Below, one piece after another: positions 26,219 to 33,975 of a DNA stretch of 64,000 nt. The position numbers and the translations under genes were made by a program. This stretch comes from Sva-07 sp963829585. Its GTDB lineage: Bacteria > Actinomycetota > Acidimicrobiia > Acidimicrobiales > Ilumatobacteraceae. Where the stretch lies: NCBI GenBank assembly GCA_963829585.1, contig CAWHJD010000011.1:66359-130358 (forward strand), given 5' to 3'. The notes beneath the pieces are model-generated. The model worked only from the letters and a program-made list of their open reading frames with translations. It ran no database searches and was not told where the DNA came from. Numbering within the stretch: the first letter of the stretch is position 1; each line of letters starts with the position of its first letter.

Positions 26219-26921
26219 TCAACTCTCGGGGTCGCCGGCGACATACCGGTAGCCGACCGAGCGGACGGTCTCGATGACGTCGGCGGAGAGTTTGCGGCGC
26301 AGCGACGCAACGTGCACGTCGAGCGTCTTGGTGGAACCCCACCAGTGCTCGTCCCACACCTCGCGCATCAGTTGTTCGCGGGTCTTCACCGCTCCCGCGT
26401 CGGACGCCAGGCACACCAGGAGGTCGTACTCCTTCGGTGTGAGCGCGACGGTCTCGGAGTCGAACTCCACACAGCGACCACGTAGATCGACCACCAACGG
26501 TCCGACCTCCAGCGAAGTCGCCGGGCTCTGGCCTGCCGTGCGTGGAGGTCCGCCGCAGCACCGCTCGGATCCTCGCCACCAGCTCACGGAATCCGAACGG
26601 TTTCACGACGTAGTCGTCGGCACCGAGTTCCAGCAGCACGACACGATCGATCTCGTCGCTACGCGCCGTGACCACGATGATCGGAACGGCGCTCACCGCC
26701 CGCAGCTCCTGGCACACGACTCGACCCTCGAGGTCGGGCAAGCCCAGATCGAGCAGCACCAGGTCGACCGGCGGCGCTGCGAGCGCTTCGGCACCACTCG
26801 CAGCCAGCACGACCTCGAACCCTTCACGCCGAAGACCGTCGGCCAGGGGCTCGGAGATCGTTGCGTCGTCTTCGACCAGCAAAAGGCGCACACCGCCACA
26901 TTCGCGCACCGTGGCAGCCAT
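26219..26921 (-). CDS. OmpR-family response regulator, one frameshift
   Basis: The receiver domain starts MAATVRECGGVRLLLVEDDA (start 26921; GTG 26892 is an alternative) and has the phospho-acceptor Asp in DLVLLDLGLPD, the Thr in VVTARS and the Lys in VVKPFGF. The winged-helix domain (VGPLVVDLRGRCVEFDSETV, ALTPKEYDLLVCLASDAGAV, LDVHVASLRRKLSADVIETV, RSVGYRYVAG) is in another frame, joined by an indel near 26535-26560, in the linker. Both domains are intact, so the break is probably an assembly error. It pairs with the adjacent kinase and probably controls the divergent operon at 26994. Confidence 0.85.
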
Positions 26922-26980
26922 CACTGGATCGCTTACCGAACGTTTGCCTTGGTCTGGCCGACCGCTGGGGTGCCCGCGCG

Positions 26981-26986
26981 TACCGT
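26981..26986 (+). promoter_or_regulatory. Leaderless-type -10 box TACCGT for the redox operon
   Basis: TACCGT ends seven bases before ATG 26994. It lies in the 72-base gap between the response regulator and the operon, where regulator binding would be expected. Confidence 0.55.
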
Positions 26987-26993
26987 CGCCTTC

Positions 26994-27638
26994 ATGAAAT
27001 CCCTCACCAGCCGAACCACACTCATCACCGCCGTCGCCGTCGCCGGCGTGCTGATCGCCGGGACTGCGGCGGTCGCGGCCAACATCGGCATCCTCAACGC
27101 CTCCAGTGACAGTTCGATCGGTTCGCTCTCGGCCACCGACGATCTGCTGCCCTCCACCACGCTGGATCCAGGCGCCCCGATGGTCGTCGAGCGCGCCGTC
27201 CCGGCAGCCGCCACGCAAGCGCCCGCCACGACCGTGGCCGGCAGCGCGTCGTACGTCGTCGACGACGCCGGCACCGTCTCGGTGAGCACCACTCCCGGCG
27301 GGCTCGCCCTCCTCGACGCCGCCGCCAACCCGGGGTGGACATCCACCGCGACGCAGCCCGATCCACTCTCGCTGCGGGTTGCCTTCGACAACGGCACCCG
27401 CACGGTCGTGTTCACGGCGACACTCGGTGCTGACGGCACGATCGTCGCCGACGTGACCGAGCCCGTCATCGTGACCGGTGCGACGCCGAACAACCCGGCT
27501 GCCACGCCCCCGACCGCCGCGACGTCCTCCTCCGACGACGACCGGTACGAATCGGACGACGACTCGTCCTACTCCGACGACGACCGGTACGAATCGGACG
27601 ACTCGCACGAGTACGAGGGCGCTGAGGACGATGACTGA
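26994..27638 (+). CDS. Secreted protein with beta-rich domain and acidic repeat tail
   Basis: A 214-residue protein with a signal peptide or anchor (TTLITAVAVAGVLIAGTAAVAA), a Pro/Thr-rich linker, and a domain of about 75 residues (YVVDDAGTVSVSTTPGGLAL, then FDNGTRTVVFTATLGADGTI). It ends in an acidic low-complexity tail with DDDRYESDDD repeated; the repeat is 27 bases long at DNA level. At the end of the domain TGAT occurs (PVIVTGATPNN), which resembles the S/T-G-A-T site where ApbE attaches FMN. The apbE gene lies two genes downstream, so this is a candidate flavinylation target. That role is inference. First gene of the operon. Confidence 0.75.
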   Translation: MKSLTSRTTLITAVAVAGVLIAGTAAVAANIGILNASSDSSIGSLSATDDLLPSTTLDPGAPMVVERAVPAAATQAPATTVAGSASYVVDDAGTVSVSTTPGGLALLDAAANPGWTSTATQPDPLSLRVAFDNGTRTVVFTATLGADGTIVADVTEPVIVTGATPNNPAATPPTAATSSSDDDRYESDDDSSYSDDDRYESDDSHEYEGAEDDD

Positions 27639-28152
27639 CATCGACCCACTCCTGGACCGGACGCTCCCGCCGCCTTCAGGGCCGCCGCAGCCTCCGTTCG
27701 TCCCCTCGGCCCGATCGACGACGGAACCGACGGCCCGGGCCGCGGCACGCACGACCCAGCCGCGAGCCCGAGCCCGTCGACGCCATCCGGCGGCCGGCGG
27801 CCGGATCGTCGCTGCCGGGCTCGGCGCCACGACGATGTTCGGGCTCATCGCGGTGATGGGGGTGGCCCAGGCTGCGTCGTCGTCCACGACGAGCACGCCC
27901 GCCGTCGACAGCCCGATCACTCTCACGCCACTGCCCACGATTGCACCGGCCGCGGCGACGCCCGCTCCCACGCTTGCGCCGGCTCCGACGGTCGCACCCG
28001 TCGGGACGCCCGACCCGAGCGTCGTCACCGGGCAGGCATCGACGGTGCCGGCCCCGATCGTGCTCCAGGCCCGGCCCGACGTCCAGGTCGTCACACCCGC
28101 TCCGGCGCAAGCAGCGCCCGCTCCGGTTGCCACCACCAGTGGAAGTGCGTGA
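27631..28152 (+). CDS. Pro/Ala-rich single-pass membrane protein
   Basis: A 173-residue protein from ATG 27631, overlapping the upstream stop by eight bases. Residues 1-50 are Pro/Arg-rich and cytoplasmic, followed by one hydrophobic helix (IVAAGLGATTMFGLIAVMGVAQAA, split here at residues about 57-80). A long Ala/Pro/Thr outer region has no recognisable domain (TLAPAPTVAPVGTPDPS). The last residues are GSA before TGA 28150. It may tether or space redox partners at the envelope; this is inference from position between the secreted protein and apbE. Confidence 0.65.
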   Translation: MTDIDPLLDRTLPPPSGPPQPPFVPSARSTTEPTARAAARTTQPRARARRRHPAAGGRIVAAGLGATTMFGLIAVMGVAQAASSSTTSTPAVDSPITLTPLPTIAPAAATPAPTLAPAPTVAPVGTPDPSVVTGQASTVPAPIVLQARPDVQVVTPAPAQAAPAPVATTSGSA

Positions 28153-28168
28153 ACATCGAGCTCGCGTG

Positions 28169-29091
28169 ATGGCGAGCGAGCTGCACGTGGTCGTCGTCGG
28201 TCGACGGCGACGCCGAATGTGCAGTCGAGTTGCTCAGCGATCTCGAGGCGCACTGGAGCCGATTCCTGCACGACTCCGACATCACACGACTGAACCACGC
28301 GGCGGGGCTTCCGCTCCGAGTCGATCCCTCGACCGTGACGCTGGTGGCGACCATGGTCGAGGCCTGGCGCTCGACGGACGGAGCGTTCGACCCGTCGGTC
28401 CTGCCGGCACTGATCGAGTCCGGCTATCGAACCAGTATCGACGACCCCTACCGGGTGACCTTCCTGCCCGATGGTCGGCTGGTGGTCGGCGGCTACGACG
28501 CAGGCCCGACGATGGACGACATCGTCATCGATCGCGACCGCTCCACGATCACACTGCCACCCGGTCTCGTCATCGATCCAGGGGGCATCGGAAAGGGTCT
28601 CGCTGCCGATCTCGCCGTGCGCCATCTCCTCTCGCTCGGCGCCGCCGGTGCGCTGGTGAGCATCGGCGGCGACATGGCGATGGCCGGAACCCCGCCTCAC
28701 GACGCCGATGGCTGGACGGTGGCGTTGGCCACCCGACCCCGAGTTCGGCACCCTGTGCACGCTCCTCGTCAGCGGCGGTGGTGTGGCGACGTCGAGTACC
28801 CGCTCCCGTCGTTGGATCCACGAGGGGCGCGAACGGCACCATCAGATCGACCCGCGTCGAGCGGAGCAGTCGTCGACCGATCTGGCCACCGTGACCGTCG
28901 TCGGGCGTTCGGGCTGGCTGGCAGAGGCGCATGCGACGGCCGCGCTGCTGTCGGGTAGCCACGACGTGATCGGGTACCTCGACGACCACGACCTCAGTGG
29001 TATCGCCGTCGCCCTGGACGGGAACGTGCTCGCAACGGCCGATCTCCGCACACATCAGTCCCTGTTCGACGCGGGAGCAGTGGCCCGATGA
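28169..29091 (+). CDS. apbE: FAD:protein FMN transferase, two frameshifts
   Basis: ApbE features are present in three pieces. MASELHVVVVG from ATG 28169; then DGDAECAVELLSDLEAHWSR, DITRLNHAAGLPLRVDP, WRSTDGAFDPSVLPAL, DPGGIGKGLAADLA and VSIGGDMAMAG; then, after a further shift near 28725-28740, SGGGVATSSTRSRRW and HHQIDPR. The first shift is near 28198-28203. The repaired protein is about 305 residues, normal for ApbE. It moves FMN from FAD to a Thr of target proteins outside the membrane. The last codons overlap the ATG of the cytochrome-like gene. Confidence 0.85.
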
Positions 29092-29678
29092 ACCCGCAGT
29101 TCTGGTGGTTCCTCACTCGGGCTTCGGGAATCGTCGCGTGGCTGATGCTCACCGCATCGGTCATCTGGGGCATCGTGTTGGCGACCAGGGCATTCCCCGA
29201 ACAGCGCCGGCCGGCCTGGTTGCTCGACCTGCACCGCTGGCTCGGTGGTCTGACCGTGTCGTTCGTGGCGATCCATCTCGCTGCACTGGTCGCCGACAGC
29301 TACGTCTCGTTCGGCCTCGCGGATCTGCTCGTGCCGTTCGCCTCGGCGTGGAAGCCCCTGGCTGTTGCGATCGGCGTGGTGGCGATGTGGCTGCTCGTCG
29401 CGGTCGAGGTCACGTCCCTGCTCATGAAGCGCCTCCCCCGCCGAATCTGGCGGTGGATCCACCTCTCGAGCTACGCCGTGTTCCTCCTCGCAAGCCTGCA
29501 CGCGGCATTCGCCGGCACCGATCGCTCGCAGTGGCTGTACCAGCTGACTGCCGCCGCATCCATCGTCGCTGTCACGTGGTCGACGGTGTACCGCCTCACC
29601 CATCGCAAACACACAGCCGCGCGGCGCGTAGCGTCGCGCACGCCGGCATCTGCCGGTTCTCGACACCAGGAGTTCTGA
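29088..29678 (+). CDS. Ferric reductase-like transmembrane cytochrome protein
   Basis: A 196-residue protein with five or six hydrophobic helices: GIVAWLMLTASVIWGIVL, LGGLTVSFVAIHLAALVA, PLAVAIGVVAMWLLVAVEVT, HLSSYAVFLLASLHAAFAG and LTAAASIVAVTWSTVY. Paired His residues at helix ends (LHRW and IHL; WIHL and LHAAF) are placed as the axial ligands of two b-type hemes in the YedZ/ferric reductase-like family. No flavin or NAD domain is attached, so it must pass electrons to partners; ApbE next door suggests a flavinylated one. It overlaps both neighbours by one to four bases. Confidence 0.87.
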   Translation: MNPQFWWFLTRASGIVAWLMLTASVIWGIVLATRAFPEQRRPAWLLDLHRWLGGLTVSFVAIHLAALVADSYVSFGLADLLVPFASAWKPLAVAIGVVAMWLLVAVEVTSLLMKRLPRRIWRWIHLSSYAVFLLASLHAAFAGTDRSQWLYQLTAAASIVAVTWSTVYRLTHRKHTAARRVASRTPASAGSRHQEF

Positions 29679-30148
29679 TGGAAATCGACACCCTGTTCGG
29701 ATTACCGGCTCATCCGCTGGTCGTGCACGCTGCGGTGGTGCTGCTGCCGATCGCTGCGATCGGCCTCATCGTCGTGGCGGCGATTCCGCGGTCGAGAAAG
29801 CTCTACGCACCGATCGTGCTCGGCCTCGCCCTGGTCGCCACCGTCGCGGTCGGGCTGGCCCAGCAGTCGGGCGAATCGCTCGAAGACGACGTGAAGGAGA
29901 CCGAACTGGTCGAGGAGCACACCGAGCAGGGCGAGACCGTTCTCCCGTGGGCCATCGCGGTGACGGTGATGAGTGCACTCGTCGCGGCCGAACCGTACGT
30001 GCGCAAACGCTTCGACAAGCCCTCACCACGGGTGGTCACCGCAGTGCTCGTCGGCGCCTCGCTGATCGTCGGCATCGGCGCCACGTACACGGTGATCGAC
30101 GTCGGCCACTCGGGAGCGAAGTCGGTCTGGAACGACGTCGGCGACTGA
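29678..30148 (+). CDS. DUF2231 family membrane protein
   Basis: A 156-residue protein. It starts MEIDTLFGLPAHPLVVHAAV, the family signature with two conserved His residues in the first helix, and has four membrane segments (VVHAAVVLLPIAAIGLIVVAA, LYAPIVLGLALVATVAV, LPWAIAVTVMSALVAA, VTAVLVGASLIVGIGATYT). The acidic loop SLEDDVKETELVEEHTEQ lies between helices 2 and 3. DUF2231 proteins often accompany redox and cytochrome genes and are thought to bind heme; that is family-level inference. Last gene of the operon; ATG overlaps the upstream stop by one base. Confidence 0.85.
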   Translation: MEIDTLFGLPAHPLVVHAAVVLLPIAAIGLIVVAAIPRSRKLYAPIVLGLALVATVAVGLAQQSGESLEDDVKETELVEEHTEQGETVLPWAIAVTVMSALVAAEPYVRKRFDKPSPRVVTAVLVGASLIVGIGATYTVIDVGHSGAKSVWNDVGD

Positions 30149-30160
30149 TCGAGGCACGTC

Positions 30161-30832
30161 TCAGACGAGCGTGAACTCGACTCCGCCGATGTCGAAGCGC
30201 TCGCCGGCGCGCGACCGGTCGACGCAACGGAGGGCGACCCCGTCGATCCCGTCGCCGCGCTCTCCCGCTGCCACGAACCGCACGGACTCGGCGATGCCGA
30301 GATCGGTCCATCGACGACTCGATGCGTCGGGATGTTCGCATGCAACGGTGACACCCGAGATCGCGTCGACCGTCGGGGACTGCACGCTCGCCGCCATCGA
30401 CGGCCAGTCGGGTCCGCCCCACCGCCAGCTCCCTGCCGGGACGGGCTCGTCGAGCGACACGATCGCCCCACCGACGTCGCGCGGATGGAGATGGCGTCCG
30501 CGGATGTCGGGGAGATCACCGGCCCAGATCACCCGTACGTCGCGGGCCGCGAGGTGTGCGAGCCGAGCGTCGAGATCGTCCACCTCGTAGATGACCATGT
30601 AGCCGCCGGCGCCACCACGCTTGTCGAGCAGACGCCCGACGGTGGTGTCGGGTTCGATCGGCGAGAGCACCTCGAGGAACTGGTCGCCCACGAGCAGCAG
30701 CGCATTGCGCAGCCCGAACTCGGCGACGCCCGGATCGTGGAAGCACACCTGCAGCCCGAACGTCTCGCACAGCTCGTCGACCACCGGGTCGAGATCAGGA
30801 GCGATCATCGCGACCTGCCGGAGGCGGATCAC
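30161..30832 (-). CDS. VOC superfamily (glyoxalase-like) protein
   Basis: A 223-residue protein with two beta-alpha-beta-beta-beta modules: RQVAMIAPDLDPVVDELCET, then LVGDQFLEVLSPIEPDTT in the first, and ISGVTVACEHPDASSRRWTD in the second. This looks like the glyoxalase_3-like single-chain double module. The usual His/Glu metal ligands are only partly recognisable (LEVLSP contributes a Glu), so enzymatic function is uncertain. It is convergent with the DUF2231 gene, with 12 bases between stops, and divergent from another VOC gene at 30927. Confidence 0.8.
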   Translation of the reverse strand: MIRLRQVAMIAPDLDPVVDELCETFGLQVCFHDPGVAEFGLRNALLLVGDQFLEVLSPIEPDTTVGRLLDKRGGAGGYMVIYEVDDLDARLAHLAARDVRVIWAGDLPDIRGRHLHPRDVGGAIVSLDEPVPAGSWRWGGPDWPSMAASVQSPTVDAISGVTVACEHPDASSRRWTDLGIAESVRFVAAGERGDGIDGVALRCVDRSRAGERFDIGGVEFTLV

Positions 30833-30914
30833 GACTCCCTCCCTCGGATGTCGGTGATTTCCGGGAAAACGGTGATCGGCACGCCTCCTTACTAGTCGCC
30901 GCGGACGCGGGATC

Positions 30915-30920
30915 TACGCT
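30915..30920 (+). promoter_or_regulatory. Leaderless-type -10 box TACGCT
   Basis: TACGCT lies six bases before ATG 30927. No ribosome-binding sequence precedes the start. Confidence 0.5.
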
Positions 30921-30926
30921 TGGCCC

Positions 30927-31451
30927 ATGCCGCTGCACCATGTCGCCTATGCCACCCGTGACGTCGACGCGACGACACACTTCTACGAAGATCTCATGGG
31001 ATTCCCGCTCGTGCACACCGAGATCACCGCCCTCGGCGACAGCTGGATACGCCACGTGTTCTACGACATCGGCCCGAACCAGGGCGGCGACGGCGGCGAG
31101 GCGGAGGCCATCGCGTTCTTCGAGCTCCACGAGGTGGGCGAGAAGCCGGGCTGGACCACGGACGTGTCCGACGGCGTGGGGCTGCCCTTCTGGGTCAACC
31201 ACTGCGCGTTCCGGGCGACCGCCCAGCAGCAGGAGGCCGTACGGGCCCGGATGGCGGCCGAGGGCATCGAGCCGGCGATGGAGCAGGACCACGGCTGGTG
31301 CCATTCGCTGTACTACCTCGACCCGAACGGCATCATGGTCGAGCTGTGTCGTGACACGCCGGGCTTCACACCGAACCCGTCCGAAGCCCACCGGCTGCTC
31401 GGCGTCGACCCACTCGTCGAAGCTGCGACCCACGCAGGCAAGGGAGCCTGA
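30927..31451 (+). CDS. VOC family dioxygenase-like protein
   Basis: A 174-residue protein with the extradiol-dioxygenase/glyoxalase motif set: PLHHVAYATRDVDATTHFYE with the first metal His, WVNHCAFRA with the second His, and LDPNGIMVELCRDTPGF with the Glu ligand. All three metal ligands are therefore visible. It resembles ring-cleavage or glyoxalase I-type enzymes. It starts a + strand run with a CMD-family protein two bases downstream and a PfkB kinase, but the substrates do not suggest one pathway. Confidence 0.85.
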   Translation: MPLHHVAYATRDVDATTHFYEDLMGFPLVHTEITALGDSWIRHVFYDIGPNQGGDGGEAEAIAFFELHEVGEKPGWTTDVSDGVGLPFWVNHCAFRATAQQQEAVRARMAAEGIEPAMEQDHGWCHSLYYLDPNGIMVELCRDTPGFTPNPSEAHRLLGVDPLVEAATHAGKGA

Positions 31452-31452
31452 C

Positions 31453-32121
31453 GTGCCCCGACTCGGCCAGGTACCCCGCGACGACGCCCACCCGTTCGGC
31501 CAGGCGCTGTACAGCATGATCTTCGGCGACCGCGACCCTGTCGCCGAGCCCGGTACGGCCTCGGGCACGCCGGGGAACTGGTGGACGGTGTTCGCGCTCG
31601 TCCCCGACGCCTTCGACCACACGACGGCCGGATTCCAGTTCTACCGCGACCCCAAACGCAGGCTCGACCCCATGCTGCGCGAGCTCGGCCAGACTCGGGC
31701 AGGGTTCGCCGTCGGGAGTCGGTTCGTGTTCAGCCAGCACTGCAAGGCGATGCGCGATGTCGGCTTCACCGACGAACAGGTGGCATCCATCCCCGCGTGG
31801 TCGGTCGCCGACTGCTGGACTCCCGTCGAGCGCGCGGTGCTCGCGTACACCGATTGCCTCACGCTGCAGCACGGCCGCGTGCCCGACGCGCTCTTCGACG
31901 AATTGAAGCGGCACCTCTCCGACGAGGAGATCCTCGAGTTCACCTACATCACGTGCACGTACGCCATGCACGCCACGATGTCGAAGGCGCTGCGCCTCGA
32001 GTACGACGACGTCGACGAACCCGTCGTCGAAGTCGCCGACCCCTCCGGGCGGATGGCCGGACTCGACGTGATGGCCGTCGTCGACGATCCGGCACTGTCC
32101 GACGACGTCGATGGCGGCTGA
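31453..32121 (+). CDS. Carboxymuconolactone decarboxylase (AhpD-like) family protein
   Basis: A 222-residue protein from GTG 31453, two bases after the upstream TGA. The CMD core is at about 85-180: RFVFSQHCKAMRDVGFTDEQ, then WTPVERAVLAYTDCLT and EILEFTYITCTYAMHATMSK. The usual AhpD catalytic CxxC is not seen: the position reads SQHCKAM, with a single Cys and an upstream His. It may therefore act as a decarboxylase-like or binding protein rather than a peroxidase. Its stop overlaps the PfkB start by 11 bases. Confidence 0.85.
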   Translation: MPRLGQVPRDDAHPFGQALYSMIFGDRDPVAEPGTASGTPGNWWTVFALVPDAFDHTTAGFQFYRDPKRRLDPMLRELGQTRAGFAVGSRFVFSQHCKAMRDVGFTDEQVASIPAWSVADCWTPVERAVLAYTDCLTLQHGRVPDALFDELKRHLSDEEILEFTYITCTYAMHATMSKALRLEYDDVDEPVVEVADPSGRMAGLDVMAVVDDPALSDDVDGG

Positions 32122-32986
32122 CGGCCACCCGCCGACGATCCTGGCGGCACTCGGCGATCTCGTCGAGGACGTCATCGTCCGGCTCGACGGCCCGGTGAAC
32201 GTCGCCTCGGACACACCGGCACACATCTCACGTCGACGAGGCGGCAGTGCGGCGAACGTGGCCGTGGCGGCCGCCCGACTCGGACGGCCCACACGATTCC
32301 TCGGCCAGGTGGGCAGCGACGCGATCGGCTCGGCCCTCCTCGCCGAGATGACGTCCGACGGCGTCGACGTCTCGATGGTCCGGCGGGCCGGGTCGACGGG
32401 CACCATCGTCGCGCTCGTCGATCCGACCGCAGAACGGTCGATGCTGACCGACCGTCGCGCATGCCTCGATCTGTCCGATCCCGATCCGTCGTGGCTCGAC
32501 GGCGTCGGCATCCTCCACGTGCCGCTCTACTCCCTGGCCAGTGGCGACGTGGCCACCACCACGATCACCGTCGTCGGATGGGCGCACGACCGCGACGTCG
32601 CCGTCTCGATCGACCTGTCATCGATCGCCGTCATGCGCGACATGGGCGCCGACCGTGTGCTCCGCCTCCTCGCCGATCTGGACCCCGATGTGGTCCTGGC
32701 CAATCGCGACGAAGCCGTCACTCTCGAGATCGACCGACCGGTCGGTCGCGCGGTCACGATCGTCAAGCACGGGCCCGATCCGGCGGTCGTGTACTCACCC
32801 GGCCGCGATGCGGTCGAGGTGGCGGCGTTCCCCGTGGCCGAGGTCGGCGACACCACCGGCGCCGGCGACGCATTCGCCGCAGGTTTCCTCACGCACCTCG
32901 ACGGCTGGCGCAACGATCCGATCGCGGCGTGCGCATCGGGTCACCGATGTGCCGCGGCGCTGCTCACCAGGCGAGCAGGCCGGTGA
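32111..32986 (+). CDS. PfkB-family carbohydrate/nucleoside kinase
   Basis: A 291-residue ribokinase-type enzyme. It has GDLVEDVIVRLDGP at the N-terminus, the PfkB signature 1 region RRGGSAANVAVAAARLG, and signature 2 GDTTGAGDAFAAGFLTHL with the catalytic Asp (about 255) and the anion hole. NRDEAVTLEI is the usual N-x-x-E metal motif. It phosphorylates a sugar or nucleoside; the sequence alone does not tell which. The 3' end overlaps the convergent lipoprotein-like gene by 23 bases. Confidence 0.88.
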   Translation: MAADGHPPTILAALGDLVEDVIVRLDGPVNVASDTPAHISRRRGGSAANVAVAAARLGRPTRFLGQVGSDAIGSALLAEMTSDGVDVSMVRRAGSTGTIVALVDPTAERSMLTDRRACLDLSDPDPSWLDGVGILHVPLYSLASGDVATTTITVVGWAHDRDVAVSIDLSSIAVMRDMGADRVLRLLADLDPDVVLANRDEAVTLEIDRPVGRAVTIVKHGPDPAVVYSPGRDAVEVAAFPVAEVGDTTGAGDAFAAGFLTHLDGWRNDPIAACASGHRCAAALLTRRAGR

Positions 32987-33909
32987 TGTCGAACGAGTCG
33001 GTGGGCACCTGCGTCGCGAGCGGCTGATCGCTCGGGCGCATGTCGAGCACCATGGCGACGGTCTGATCGGCCACGGTGAGGTCGAACGACGCCCGTCGAA
33101 GCTGATTGTCGGAGGTGACCCAGACGTCGTAGGTGACCGTCGTCGGGCAGGTCGGGCAGGTCGACGCCGGCCTCGTCGAGCTTCGATTCGGCCTGCGGCA
33201 CAGCGGCGATGGCGTCTGCGACGTCCACCGTGACCTCGTAGTGCACGGTGTCGACACCGTCGACGGTCTCGCTGCCGACCTCGACCACGTTGTCCGAGTC
33301 GAGCAGCATCCGAGCCACTTCCGCAGGGTCGACGAGCAGTGCGTCACGGATTTCGTCGAGCGACGCGCCCGACTCCTCTGCGAGCACGCCGAGGTCGGCA
33401 GACACCCACGCCGAGTCGCCCGGAAGCAGCTCGCCGAGCGCCTCGGCCGAGATGTAGACCACGCCCGTCGACGCATCGAACAGCAACTCGATCGAACCGT
33501 CGCCGCCACCGTCGCCGCCACCTTCGACGAGGGGTGACGCCGGGTCGAGCGACAACAGTGCCGACAGGTCGGTCGACACCGACACGAGCTTCGTCTCGTT
33601 GTCGATCGCCCCGACCACGGCGATGTCGCCGAGGTCGCCGACGCCGACCGTGAGGTCGAACTCGACCGAGCGGGCGTCGACCGTGTTCTGGGCGGCAGCG
33701 GCGAGCGAGAACGGCTCGGCCGGTGGCAGGGTGTCCCCGCCGGACGAGCCGACAGCCACGAGCGCTCCGACAGCCAGGGCCACGATCGCCGTGATGGCCA
33801 CGACCAGCACTCCGCGCCGGCGTCGACCTCCGGTCCGTGCGGCGCCGTGCGAGGGTTCGGGTGGGCTCCACGCGGGGGGCCCGGTCGGTGGAGCGAACGT
33901 CGTGCTCAT
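32964..33909 (-). CDS. Membrane-anchored LppX/LprG-like protein, one frameshift
   Basis: From ATG 33909 the protein has a Pro-rich cytoplasmic tail and one transmembrane helix (GVLVVAITAIVALAVGALVAV, about 35-55). An extracytoplasmic domain of LppX_LprAFG type follows (NTVDARSVEFDLTVGVGDLG, LLFDASTGVVYISAEAL, VVEVGSETVDGVDTVHYEV). The frame breaks near 33136-33143; the normal end (TVTYDVWVTSDNQLRRASF, then SFDITGLLAW) is in another frame and stops at 32964. Proteins of this fold carry lipids between membrane and envelope; here the anchor is a helix rather than a lipobox Cys. Role inferred from fold only. Confidence 0.75.
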
Positions 33910-33961
33910 GGCCTCACGTTACGACTGCCGGGCCGGGGCGTCACGTCGCGACGCCGTCGGA

Positions 33962-33967
33962 TACCGT
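33962..33967 (+). promoter_or_regulatory. Leaderless-type -10 box TACCGT
   Basis: TACCGT lies eight bases before ATG 33976 in the 66-base divergent gap between the LppX-like gene and the monooxygenase gene. Confidence 0.55.
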
Positions 33968-33975
33968 CGGACGTC

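Noticed and set aside
27530..27615. 27-base repeat in the secreted-protein gene as a mobile or regulatory repeat
   Set aside because: It codes for a repeated acidic DDDRYESDD unit in the tail of the protein and is best seen as coding low complexity.
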